Shown here: positions 21,898 through 28,778 of the stretch, piece by piece
How the letters are laid out: every line of letters begins with the position of its first letter
Numbering within the stretch: position 1 is the stretch's first letter
DNA from: a virus
Strand: one strand, 5' to 3'
DNA length: 45,932 nt
Virus record (IMG/VR): IMGVR_UViG_3300045454_000127
Span: 1 to 45,932 of that record
Program-made: the position numbers and the translations under genes
The notes under the pieces: generated by a model
What the model was told of the DNA's origin: nothing
The model's input: only the letters and a program-made list of their open reading frames with translations
Databases searched by the model: none

Positions 21898-23460
21898 ATG
21901 CGAGACTTTCTGATGCGGTCGGCGCGCCGTCCGCTGCTGATGGAGCGCACCCGCGTCGATACGCTGCTTGCGATGCTGGAGCGCGGCGTGCCGCGGCCGT
22001 CGCTGCTGTCGCGCGCCGCCCGCGCCATCGGTATCCGCGCGGAAGAAGACAGCGAGATTCCGCGCGAAGCAATGATGGTGGGGCCGCGCTGGGCGCCCGA
22101 TGCGCAGTACGAGAGCGGCGGCTACCTGCGCGCCGGTGCGATCGCCGTGATCGACGTGACCGACGTGCTCACGCCGGAAGGCTACGTGGACTGGTGGAAT
22201 TACCGCTGGGTCAACGGCTACCAGCAGATCGGCGGCGCGATCGAAGCCGCGCGCGCCGACGACGCCATCAAGGCGATCCTGCTGCGCATCGATTCGCCGG
22301 GCGGGCTGGTCGATGGCTGCTTCGAACTCGCGGAAGAAATCCGCGCCGGATCCGCGCGCAACGGCGGCAAGCCGATCTGGGCCTACAGCAACATGGCATT
22401 CTCCGCGGCTTATGCGCTGGCCTCGGCCTGCGACCGCATCGTGGCGGGCCGCACGTCCGGCGTCGGTTCGATCGGCGTCGTGGTGCTGCACATGGACCAG
22501 AGCGAGATGCTCGACGACTGGGGCATCAAGGTCGAGGCGATCGAGAGCGCCGCACACAAGACCGACGGGCATTCGTGGAAGCCGCTCTCGAAGGCGGCGC
22601 GCGAGGACATTCGCGCCGAGGTCATGGAAATTGCCGAAATCTTCGTGGGCGCCGTCACGGCGGGCCGCAAGATCACCGCGGACGCGGTGCGCGCGCAGGA
22701 AGCGCGTTGCTATCTCGCGCAACATTCCGAAGCCGAACGGTCGGGCATGGCGCTCGGCCTGGTCGATGAAATCGGTACGGAGCGTCAGGCCGCCGAAGCG
22801 CTGCTTGCGTTTCTCGACAGCGGAAGCTCGCCGCAGCCCGAGCCCAATGCAACCACACAGGAGAACGACATGAGCGCAAGCAAGCTCAATGCCGAGATCG
22901 GCCGTATCCTTGCGAGCGACGCGAGCGAGGAAGACAAGCAGAAGCAGATCGTCGCGTTGCAGCGCAAGGCCGCGAAAGCGTCCGAAGACAAGAAGGACGA
23001 GGACGCGAAGAAGTCCGAGTCTGGCGACGAGGACGAGGACGAAGAATCGTCCGAAGACAAGAAGGACGAAGACTCGAAGAAGTCCGAGTCCGACGACGAA
23101 GACGAGAACGACAAGGACGGCAAGAAGTCCGAGTCCGGCGACGAGGACGAAGAAGCATCCGGCGACGAGAAGGACCCCGAAGCCAAGGCCGTCAAGAAGT
23201 ACGACGCCTTCGCGGTGCTCGACCTGCCCGAAGCCAAGGGCCGCGAGAACCTCGCCAAGAACCTCGCGCGCAAGGTCGGCGCCAGGAAGATGACTGTCGC
23301 GGAAGCGCAGTCGACTCTGAAAGCGGCGCCGAAGTCCTCGCGTCTCGGCGAAGCCATGAGCGGCCGCGACATGAACCCCGGCGCTGGCGACAGCGGCAAG
23401 GGTGCCGGCAGCGGCCTCGGTGCGGCGGTCGACGAGCTCGTCAAGGGCATGAAGCGCTAA
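21898..23460 (+). CDS. S49 capsid maturation protease with C-terminal scaffold (gpC-like)
   Basis: A 520-residue protein. Residues about 80-305 are an SppA/S49 serine protease: LLRIDSPGG (128-136), nucleophile Ser169 in NMAFSAAYALAS, and the general base Lys221 in SAAHKTDG. Residues 325-520 are the scaffold part, acidic and low complexity (about 355-425), then a folded C-terminal helix domain. In lambda, gpC and the scaffold Nu3 share a reading frame in this way. The protease trims the scaffold and itself during prohead maturation. Confidence 0.93.
   Translation: MRDFLMRSARRPLLMERTRVDTLLAMLERGVPRPSLLSRAARAIGIRAEEDSEIPREAMMVGPRWAPDAQYESGGYLRAGAIAVIDVTDVLTPEGYVDWWNYRWVNGYQQIGGAIEAARADDAIKAILLRIDSPGGLVDGCFELAEEIRAGSARNGGKPIWAYSNMAFSAAYALASACDRIVAGRTSGVGSIGVVVLHMDQSEMLDDWGIKVEAIESAAHKTDGHSWKPLSKAAREDIRAEVMEIAEIFVGAVTAGRKITADAVRAQEARCYLAQHSEAERSGMALGLVDEIGTERQAAEALLAFLDSGSSPQPEPNATTQENDMSASKLNAEIGRILASDASEEDKQKQIVALQRKAAKASEDKKDEDAKKSESGDEDEDEESSEDKKDEDSKKSESDDEDENDKDGKKSESGDEDEEASGDEKDPEAKAVKKYDAFAVLDLPEAKGRENLAKNLARKVGARKMTVAEAQSTLKAAPKSSRLGEAMSGRDMNPGAGDSGKGAGSGLGAAVDELVKGMKR
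22870..23460 (+). CDS. Nested scaffold protein (Nu3-like), internal start
   Basis: A 196-residue product in the same frame as the protease C terminus. The ATG at 22870 has AGGAG at 22859-22863 with a 6-base spacer, a strong internal ribosome site, and falls exactly at the linker between protease and scaffold. Lambda Nu3 is made the same way inside gene C. It begins with a short helix (MSASKLNAEIGRIL), then a very acidic Asp/Glu/Lys/Ser region, then a C-terminal core-binding helix region. Confidence 0.85.
   Translation: MSASKLNAEIGRILASDASEEDKQKQIVALQRKAAKASEDKKDEDAKKSESGDEDEDEESSEDKKDEDSKKSESDDEDENDKDGKKSESGDEDEEASGDEKDPEAKAVKKYDAFAVLDLPEAKGRENLAKNLARKVGARKMTVAEAQSTLKAAPKSSRLGEAMSGRDMNPGAGDSGKGAGSGLGAAVDELVKGMKR
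22981..23172 (+). repeat. Tandem acidic repeats in scaffold
   Basis: About two and a half imperfect copies of a 66-69-base unit encode SSEDKKDEDAKKSESGDEDE-type peptides (copies begin near 22981, 23050 and 23116). Codon-level identity is high (TCCGAAGACAAGAAGGACGA shared), so the array arose by recent duplication and may vary in length between relatives. Confidence 0.8.
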
Positions 23461-23483
23461 GCGGCACAAAGCTTCGAACAATA

Positions 23484-23509
23484 CACCGCCGCGAATTCGC
23501 GCGGCGGTG
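23484..23509 (+). other. GC hairpin between scaffold and decoration genes
   Basis: CACCGCCGCG-AATTCG-CGCGGCGGTG is a perfect 10-bp stem with no T tract. It lies 23 bases after the scaffold stop and 30 bases before the decoration start. It could stabilise the very highly translated decoration mRNA or mark a processing site. Confidence 0.6.
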
Positions 23510-23539
23510 CCTGAAATCCCTCTTTCGAGGAGAAGAGAA

Positions 23540-23935
23540 ATGCAGACCATGAAAGTGAATGCGCCGAAGCTGCAGACTTCGGTGCTGGCCTACGAAGTCC
23601 ACCCCGACTTCACGCGCGAGCAGGCGACCCTGCTGGCGGGTGACGCAACCGAGCGTGTCGCCGAAATCGGCCTTGTCGTCGGAAAGATTTCCGCAAGCGG
23701 CAAGATCGTGCAGCACGCGCCGGGCGCCAGCGACGGCTCGCAGAACGCCTATGGTATCGTGATTGCGAAAGCGGTCGCGCCCTACGGCGAAGACGCGCAG
23801 GTGCTCCTGCTCGAGCGCGGTCCGGCGCTGGTGAAGGCCCCCGGCCTGATCTGGGCCGACGGCATTTCCGACGGGAACAAGGCAACCGCGGTCGCGGCGC
23901 TGCTCGCCAAGGGCATCCGCATCGTCAACGACTAA
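23540..23935 (+). CDS. Head decoration protein (lambda gpD-like)
   Basis: A 131-residue capsid-cementing protein. The sequence LQTSVLAYEVHPDFTREQATLLAG, then a Gly/Ala-rich beta core (YGIVIAKAVAP; QVLLLERGPALV) and an ALLAKGIRIVND end, match the gpD fold, which forms trimers on the expanded head. GAGGAGAAG lies just upstream of the ATG at 23540. It sits between scaffold and capsid, as in lambda. Confidence 0.85.
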   Translation: MQTMKVNAPKLQTSVLAYEVHPDFTREQATLLAGDATERVAEIGLVVGKISASGKIVQHAPGASDGSQNAYGIVIAKAVAPYGEDAQVLLLERGPALVKAPGLIWADGISDGNKATAVAALLAKGIRIVND

Positions 23936-23940
23936 CCGCC

Positions 23941-23959
23941 GGCGGACTTCGCGTCCGCC
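23941..23959 (+). other. Stem-loop after decoration gene
   Basis: GGCGGAC-TTCGC-GTCCGCC, a 7-bp GC-rich stem with a small loop, begins six bases after the decoration stop. It lacks a T tract and precedes a second, terminator-like hairpin. Confidence 0.55.
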
Positions 23960-23976
23960 TGCCAGTGCCTGCGTAA

Positions 23977-23996
23977 CGGCGGACACCGCCGCTTTT
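23977..23996 (+). terminator. Weak intrinsic terminator before capsid gene
   Basis: CGGCGG-ACA-CCGCCG followed by C and four T residues. The short stem and short U tract suggest partial termination, which would set relative decoration and capsid levels unless read through by an antitermination complex. Confidence 0.55.
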
Positions 23997-24073
23997 CCCC
24001 TCTAACAACGTAGTGCCGCTCTGACTGCCGCGAGGCAGCGATCGCGCACGCCATCTGAAAGGAGTCGGCGGTC

Positions 24074-25129
24074 ATGGACCCCACGAACTTCAACTTCCCC
24101 TACACTGCGACCCAGCTCACCGAGCAGGTCAATCGCATCCCGAACATGTTCGGGATGCTTGCGGCGCTCAACGTGTTTTCGAGCGATCCCTCGGCCTCGA
24201 CGCTGGTCGAAATCCGCTACGAGGACGGCCTGCTGCGCGTCCTTCCCGCGAAAGAGCGCGGCGCACCGGGCACGCAGGCGGCACGCGAGCCGGGCAACAC
24301 CATCTTCTTCCCGATCCCGCACTTTCCGCACATGGATCTGATCACGCCCAAGGACATCCAGGACATGCTGATCCTGCTCGGCATGACCAAGGTGCCGAAC
24401 ACGGTCGACAAGGAGATGGCGAAGCGGCTCCTCAACATCCGCAACAATCACGCCATCACCCTCGAATACATCCGCATGGGTGCGCTCAAGGGCGAGATCA
24501 AGGACGGCAACGGGCAGACTCTCTACAACCTGTTCGACGAGTTCTCGATCGAGAAGAAGCAGGTCTTCTTCGATCTTTCGAACGCGGCCACGGACATCAT
24601 CGCCAAGTGCGAGGAAGTCTACGACCACGTGCTAAAGAACCTGAAGGGCGAAGTCTCGACCGGCGTCGAGATCATCGTCGGCTCCGGCTTCATGAACAAG
24701 CTGGTGCAGCACGCCAAGGTCAAGGACACCTGGCTGCACTACTCGGCCGCCGCGGCGGTTGCCAACATGAATCGCGACCGCTCCGGGCAGAACTGGGGCC
24801 GCGTGTTCGAGTTCGGCAACATCTTCTTCCGCGAATACAAGGGCACCTTCCCGGTGAAGGCGAACGCCGATGCCGCGGTCGCCTCGGTCGCGGCCGTGGA
24901 CTCCGGCAAGGGCCATGCCTATCCGACCGGCACCATGGACACCTTCAAGACCTGGTTTGGTCCGGCTAACACGCTGTCGGCCGCAAACAAGCCGGGCGAC
25001 GAGGTGTTCATCTCGCCGAAGGTGCTCGACCACGACAAGGGCGTCGAGATCTGGAGCGAGAGCAACCCGCTCGCACTCTGCAAGCGCCCCGAAGTGCTGG
25101 TCGAAGTCAGCGAAACCGCCGCGCCGTAA
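24074..25129 (+). CDS. Major capsid protein (lambda gpE family)
   Basis: A 351-residue HK97-fold capsid protein of the gpE family. Recognisable parts are NRIPNMFGMLAALNVF at the N terminus, FPIPHFPHMDLITPKDIQDM (near 78-97), an ADEEMAKRLLNIRNNHAITLEY-like helix region and the late blocks WGRVFEFGNIFFREYKG and AYPTGTMDTFKTWFGP. AAAGGAGTCGG precedes the ATG at 24074. It is flanked by a weak terminator upstream and a strong one downstream, consistent with separate control of its level. Confidence 0.95.
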   Translation: MDPTNFNFPYTATQLTEQVNRIPNMFGMLAALNVFSSDPSASTLVEIRYEDGLLRVLPAKERGAPGTQAAREPGNTIFFPIPHFPHMDLITPKDIQDMLILLGMTKVPNTVDKEMAKRLLNIRNNHAITLEYIRMGALKGEIKDGNGQTLYNLFDEFSIEKKQVFFDLSNAATDIIAKCEEVYDHVLKNLKGEVSTGVEIIVGSGFMNKLVQHAKVKDTWLHYSAAAAVANMNRDRSGQNWGRVFEFGNIFFREYKGTFPVKANADAAVASVAAVDSGKGHAYPTGTMDTFKTWFGPANTLSAANKPGDEVFISPKVLDHDKGVEIWSESNPLALCKRPEVLVEVSETAAP

Positions 25130-25150
25130 GGCACACGCGTAGCAAACAAG

Positions 25151-25181
25151 AAAACCCGCCGCTTCACCGCGGCGGGTTTTT
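25151..25181 (+). terminator. Strong intrinsic terminator after capsid gene
   Basis: CCCGCCGC-TTCACC-GCGGCGGG (25155-25176), an 8-bp GC stem, flanked by A and T runs that extend it, with five T residues. It lies inside the late operon between capsid and FII genes, so downstream tail genes need readthrough or another promoter. Confidence 0.9.
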
Positions 25182-25205
25182 GCTTCTAGGGCAAGGAGAC
25201 CGTGC

Positions 25206-25544
25206 ATGCGCCTTCTGCCCGACATGGACCGGCACTTCACCGCACTCTTCGGTGAGGAAAAGCCCGCGCTATACCAGCGCAAGGCGGGCGGCGAGCCGTT
25301 CGCGGTCGATGCGATCTTCATCGACCAGCCGCTCGGCGTCGATCTGAACGAGGTGCCCGCCGACGGCCATCAGACCCAGATCCACGTGCGGGCCGCGCAG
25401 GTCGGCGAGGTCGCGGAAGGCGACCTAATCACGCGCGAACGCGACGGCAGGCAGTTCAGGATCACGCCGCCGATCGCGCGCGACGATCAGGACATGATCG
25501 GCTGCAACGCCTATCCGGTCGATCCGCAGGAGGGCGATTCCTGA
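25206..25544 (+). CDS. Head-tail joining protein (lambda FII-like)
   Basis: A 112-residue protein between capsid and tail genes, matching the size (lambda FII 117 residues) and position of FII. The predicted fold is a small beta barrel (QTQIHVRAAQVGEVAEGDLI; RQFRITPPIARDDQDMIGC). GCAAGGAGACC precedes the ATG at 25206. It prepares the head for tail attachment. The stop overlaps the ATP-grasp start by one base. Confidence 0.72.
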   Translation: MRLLPDMDRHFTALFGEEKPALYQRKAGGEPFAVDAIFIDQPLGVDLNEVPADGHQTQIHVRAAQVGEVAEGDLITRERDGRQFRITPPIARDDQDMIGCNAYPVDPQEGDS

Positions 25545-26449
25545 TGCGCCTGTGGTGTTTCGACGACAACCAGCTCTGGGGCCGGCAACTGCACGCCGCC
25601 GCGGTTGCGCGCGGCGTCGACGCGCGCATGTTCCGCAATCCCTACGACTGCGACGAGGGCTACGCCTTCGTGCACATGCACCATCACCCGGACGTGCGCA
25701 CGCGCGACAAGCGCGTCGCGGGCATTCTCGCGCTGAATACCGCGATCGTCATGGTGCCGGACTATCGCTCGACTTTGCTCTACGACGACAAGGCCGAGCA
25801 GGCCCGGCAGCTCGCGCCATGGATGCCGAAGACGCGGCTATTGTATTCGCGCACCCAGGCGCTGCGCGAACTGCCGCGCATGGTGTTTCCCTTCATGTCC
25901 AAGGCGCCGTTCGGGGCCGGCTCGCACAACGTGCGGCTGGTCGCGAGCGAGGCGCAGGCGCTTGCCGAGATCGAGGACGTGTTCCCGAAGAAAAAGGCGG
26001 ACAAGCCGAAGGGCATCAAGTGCCGCTACGACCAGCGCCAGCGCGGCGTACTCCTGTGGCAGGACTTCCTCGAGGGTAACGATCACGATCTGCGCATCAT
26101 CGCGATCGGTTCGCAGCGGCTGATCCTGCGCCGCAAGAACCGTCCGAACCGGCCGATGGCGTCGGGCTCCGGTCTGACCGAGCCGATCCGCGAACTCGAT
26201 GATGAGTGTGCAGCGGCGCTGGAATTCGCCGACCGGTTCTTCAAGGCGCATAACTTCCGCTGGTGCGGCATCGACCTCGTGCGCGATCGCAGCCAGCCTT
26301 CCGCGTGGCGCGTGCTGGAGACCACGGTCGGCTGGACCCTTTCGGGGTACGACGACTGCAACTTCTTTCCGAGTTCGCGGGCGGGCAGCGACATCTGGAA
26401 CGTTCTGCTCGACGAGATCGCGGCGGGCAATTTTCCGCCCGCGAACTGA
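25544..26449 (+). CDS. ATP-grasp ligase-like protein
   Basis: A 301-residue ATP-grasp enzyme, a fold that ligates a carboxylate to an amine or thiol using ATP. Visible elements are the nucleotide-binding Lys120 in PFMSKAPFGAGSHNVRLV with its glycine loop (123-126), the WQDFLEGNDHDLRIIAIG strand pair (172-189), Asp244 in CGIDLV, and Glu259 in LETT. The usual E-x-N metal motif is E-T-T here, so Asn is missing. It is translationally coupled to FII and followed 9 bases later by a glycosyltransferase. No such enzyme is part of lambda morphogenesis. Modification of a virion protein or host glycan is possible; substrate unknown. Confidence 0.82.
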   Translation: MRLWCFDDNQLWGRQLHAAAVARGVDARMFRNPYDCDEGYAFVHMHHHPDVRTRDKRVAGILALNTAIVMVPDYRSTLLYDDKAEQARQLAPWMPKTRLLYSRTQALRELPRMVFPFMSKAPFGAGSHNVRLVASEAQALAEIEDVFPKKKADKPKGIKCRYDQRQRGVLLWQDFLEGNDHDLRIIAIGSQRLILRRKNRPNRPMASGSGLTEPIRELDDECAAALEFADRFFKAHNFRWCGIDLVRDRSQPSAWRVLETTVGWTLSGYDDCNFFPSSRAGSDIWNVLLDEIAAGNFPPAN

Positions 26450-26458
26450 CCGCGCACG

Positions 26459-27187
26459 ATGGAACCGATTACTTTCGTCACGTGGAAGTGGCGCCCGAAC
26501 GGCTATCGCCACGCGTTCACGAGCGAGCACGTCAACGTGCTGTTTGCCGCGGTCAAGCGCAACTACCAGGGGCCGTTCCGCTTCGTCACCATTACCGACG
26601 ATCCGCGCGGTCTGGAACAGGGGATCGAGCCCGTCCCGCTCTGGAACGATTGCAGCGCAATACCGAACGCAAGCGGCGCGCAGCTTCCGAGCTGCTACCG
26701 CCGTCTCAAGCTGTTCGCGCGGAATGCGCACGAACTGATCGGTGCGGCGCCGTCCTCGCTCGCGGTTTCGCTCGATCTCGATCTGGTGATCACGAAGGAC
26801 CTGACGGCGACACTCTCGATGCCCGGCGACTTCGTCGGCTGGGTGCGCCGCGGCTCGCATCACGAGCGGGTCTTCAACGGTTCGCTCTGGAAGCTGCGGC
26901 TCGGGAGCCTGCCGCGGGTCTGGGAGAAGTTCGATCCGCTGACCTCGCCGCGCGAGGCGAACGAGCGCGGGTTTCTCGGCTCCGACCAGGCGTGGATGTC
27001 CTACCAGCTGCAGGGCTATCCGGGCTGGGAACGGCGCGACGGGATTTTGCACTACGGCGTCGACGCGCAGGGGCACGCGGTTCTGCCGAACGACGCCCGC
27101 ATGGTGATCTTCTGCGGCAAGAAGAAGCCCTGGCATGCCGACATCCTCGCCCACTACGGCTGGGTGCGGGAACACTGGAGGGCGTGA
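26459..27187 (+). CDS. GT-A-fold glycosyltransferase
   Basis: A 242-residue glycosyltransferase. The metal and sugar-nucleotide motif D-x-D is in AVSLDLDLVITKDL (Asp106, Asp108). Later blocks VFNGSLWKL (138-146), GSDQAWMSY (174-182) and FCGKKKPWHADI (218-229) follow the plan of small GT8-like or LPS-type transferases, in which the H-x-G-x-x-K-P-W segment binds the diphosphate. Mycobacteriophages use glycosyltransferases beside structural genes to decorate capsid and tail proteins, which is a good model here. It overlaps the tail terminator gene start by one base. Confidence 0.8.
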   Translation: MEPITFVTWKWRPNGYRHAFTSEHVNVLFAAVKRNYQGPFRFVTITDDPRGLEQGIEPVPLWNDCSAIPNASGAQLPSCYRRLKLFARNAHELIGAAPSSLAVSLDLDLVITKDLTATLSMPGDFVGWVRRGSHHERVFNGSLWKLRLGSLPRVWEKFDPLTSPREANERGFLGSDQAWMSYQLQGYPGWERRDGILHYGVDAQGHAVLPNDARMVIFCGKKKPWHADILAHYGWVREHWRA

Positions 27188-27642
27188 TGGCACATGTTCG
27201 CAAGCTGATCCGTCACGCCGCGGCGGCACTCCTCAAGGACAACATCGCCGGCGTCGCCGACCGCGTGCTCACCGGCCGCCGTCGCGCGCTTACCGAAAAC
27301 CACAAGCCGACGATCCTGGTCTATTTCGGCGACGAGGAGGCGGAGCGCACCGCAAACGGCCGTCCGCCGCCGAGCGACCGCACCGCCACGCTCTACATTG
27401 AAATCCGCGTGCAGGATCCGGAAGAAGTTGACGACAAACTCGACGACATTGCGGAGGCCGTCGAGAAGCGGATCGGCGCGACCCAGAAGTTCGGCGGGCT
27501 CGCGAGCGACACGCTCTACCGCGGTCAGGACACCGTCGCACAAGTGCCAGGCACGACGATCGTTGCCGGCATGCGCCTGAACTACCGGGTTCGCTACCGC
27601 GTGCCCGAAGGAAACCCCACTCATGACACGGGAGACTCGTGA
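27187..27642 (+). CDS. Tail terminator / minor tail protein (gpU-like)
   Basis: A 151-residue protein in the position of lambda gpU or Z. Its start, VRKLIRHAAAALLKDNIAG, with the later TLYIEIRVQDPEEVDDKLDDIAEAVEKRI and a C-terminal TIVAGMRLNYRVRYR strand, fits the gpU alpha/beta fold that caps the tail tube. Assigned by position and fold pattern. It overlaps the tail tube gene by one base. Confidence 0.7.
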   Translation: MAHVRKLIRHAAAALLKDNIAGVADRVLTGRRRALTENHKPTILVYFGDEEAERTANGRPPPSDRTATLYIEIRVQDPEEVDDKLDDIAEAVEKRIGATQKFGGLASDTLYRGQDTVAQVPGTTIVAGMRLNYRVRYRVPEGNPTHDTGDS

Positions 27643-28088
27643 TGCCTGAACTCAACAATGCGGCTGCGGCCGCCGAATATGGCCATGGCGTAATGCTGCG
27701 TGCCAAGAAGGACGCAGCGTTCGTGGAGCTCGGCGAAACGCCGACCGTTCCGGAGCCTACGTTGCAAACCAACATGGGCAATGCGACGCACACCAGGAGC
27801 CCGCTGCGCTTCGGCCAGGTCAAGCCGGGCATGCATACGCTGCAGCCCTACGACCAGGAAGTGCGGCATGCGCACGGTGCGCCGAACATTGCCTGGATTC
27901 GTTCGCAGCAGCTCGCGCGCGCGCGCATCGAATTCCAGATCATGTATCCCGACGGCTCGCACTACGAGTTCCACGCGTACGTCGGCTCGGTCGGGCGCGA
28001 GAATCCCGCCGACGACTTCTTCGTCACGACCATCAACATCGTGCCGGACGGCCCGATCGGCGATCTGGTCGAAGCCTCGGGCGGATAA
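27642..28088 (+). CDS. Major tail tube protein candidate
   Basis: A 148-residue, beta-rich protein directly before the tail chaperone, the standard place of the tail tube subunit (lambda gpV). Strands such as ARIEFQIMYPDGSHYEFHAYV and NPADDFFVTTINIVPDG suit a tube beta barrel. The ATG at 27642 follows GGGAG with a 7-base spacer; the GTG at 27639 is less likely. No C-terminal Ig-like domain is present. Confidence 0.7.
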   Translation: MPELNNAAAAAEYGHGVMLRAKKDAAFVELGETPTVPEPTLQTNMGNATHTRSPLRFGQVKPGMHTLQPYDQEVRHAHGAPNIAWIRSQQLARARIEFQIMYPDGSHYEFHAYVGSVGRENPADDFFVTTINIVPDGPIGDLVEASGG

Positions 28089-28091
28089 ACC

Positions 28092-28451
28092 ATGGCAAAT
28101 CCCGAAAAGGGCGAGCTTTCGTTCGAAGTGCAGGGTGAGCAATACACCCTGCATTATTCGACCAATGCGGTCTCCGAGCTCGAAGACGCCGTCGGCAAGA
28201 CCGCAATGCAGATCCAGAAGGAAGTCCAGTCCTGGAAAACCAAGCCGGAAAAATTCAGCATCTCGCTCTTGCGCAAGATGTTCTGGGCGGGCTTGCAGGA
28301 TCACCATAGCCTTTCGCTGAAAGAGGCGGGCAATCTCTTCGACGCCGCCGGCGGCGTCGTCGTCGTCTTCGGGCTGATTACCGGCGCGCTCGCGCGCAGC
28401 CAGCCCGATGCGGGGGAGACGAAGGGCGCGCACCCTCGGAAGCGGCGCTAG
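28092..28451 (+). CDS. Tail assembly chaperone, G protein
   Basis: A 119-residue protein with the tail chaperone plan: ANPEKGELSFEVQGEQYTL, YSTNAVSELEDAVGK, FSISLLRKMFWAGLQDHH and the helix KEAGNLFDAAGGVVVVFGL. The last dozen residues are basic. A second open frame (-1) overlaps its end, as in the G/GT pairs of many long-tailed phages, in which both products bind the tape measure. It is between the tail tube and tape measure genes. Confidence 0.85.
   Translation: MANPEKGELSFEVQGEQYTLHYSTNAVSELEDAVGKTAMQIQKEVQSWKTKPEKFSISLLRKMFWAGLQDHHSLSLKEAGNLFDAAGGVVVVFGLITGALARSQPDAGETKGAHPRKRR
28412..28418 (+). promoter_or_regulatory. Candidate -1 ribosomal frameshift site
   Basis: GGGGGAG in the zero frame G-GGG-GAG, 11 codons before the G stop. 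The P-site glycine tRNA on GGG can slip back one base and still pair perfectly; the A-site match is poorer, so this is a single-tRNA slip rather than a classic double slip. The -1 frame is open from 28310 to 28777. Confidence 0.6.
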
Positions 28452-28777
28452 ACGAGGGCTGGGCCTCGCTCCTGCGCCGCTGGATGGAAATCGGCTACAC
28501 CGAAGACGAGTTCTGGCGCAAGACGCCGCGGCAGGTGTTTCGCGTATTCGAGGCCGAGGCCGTGCGGGTCAATCAGAAATACAACGAACGCATGCACCTT
28601 GCCTGGCACACCGCGGCCCTCATGCGGTACCCGCCCGACAAGGAACTTCCCGCACTCAAATCCCTGCTTGCGGAAGATAAACCGAAGCCGGACGGCAAGT
28701 CGTTCGACTGGCGCGCGCACAAGGCGGCGATGAAGCGGTTCATCGCCGCACAGCCGGGGCGGAAAAAGGAGGCGTAG
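28415..28777 (+). CDS. Tail assembly chaperone T extension (GT by frameshift)
   Basis: The -1 frame encodes about 120 residues (DEGRAPSEAALDEGWASLL, then MEIGYTEDEFWRKTPRQVFRVF and HLAWHTAALMRY), the pattern of the T part of alphaproteobacterial phage chaperones. A slip at 28412-28418 gives a GT fusion of about 228 residues. The ATG at 28484 could start a separate 97-residue protein, but no ribosome site precedes it and conserved-looking residues lie upstream, so the fusion is favoured. It ends one base before the tape measure gene. Confidence 0.75.
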   Translation, partial: GDEGRAPSEAALDEGWASLLRRWMEIGYTEDEFWRKTPRQVFRVFEAEAVRVNQKYNERMHLAWHTAALMRYPPDKELPALKSLLAEDKPKPDGKSFDWRAHKAAMKRFIAAQPGRKKEA

Positions 28778-28778
28778 G

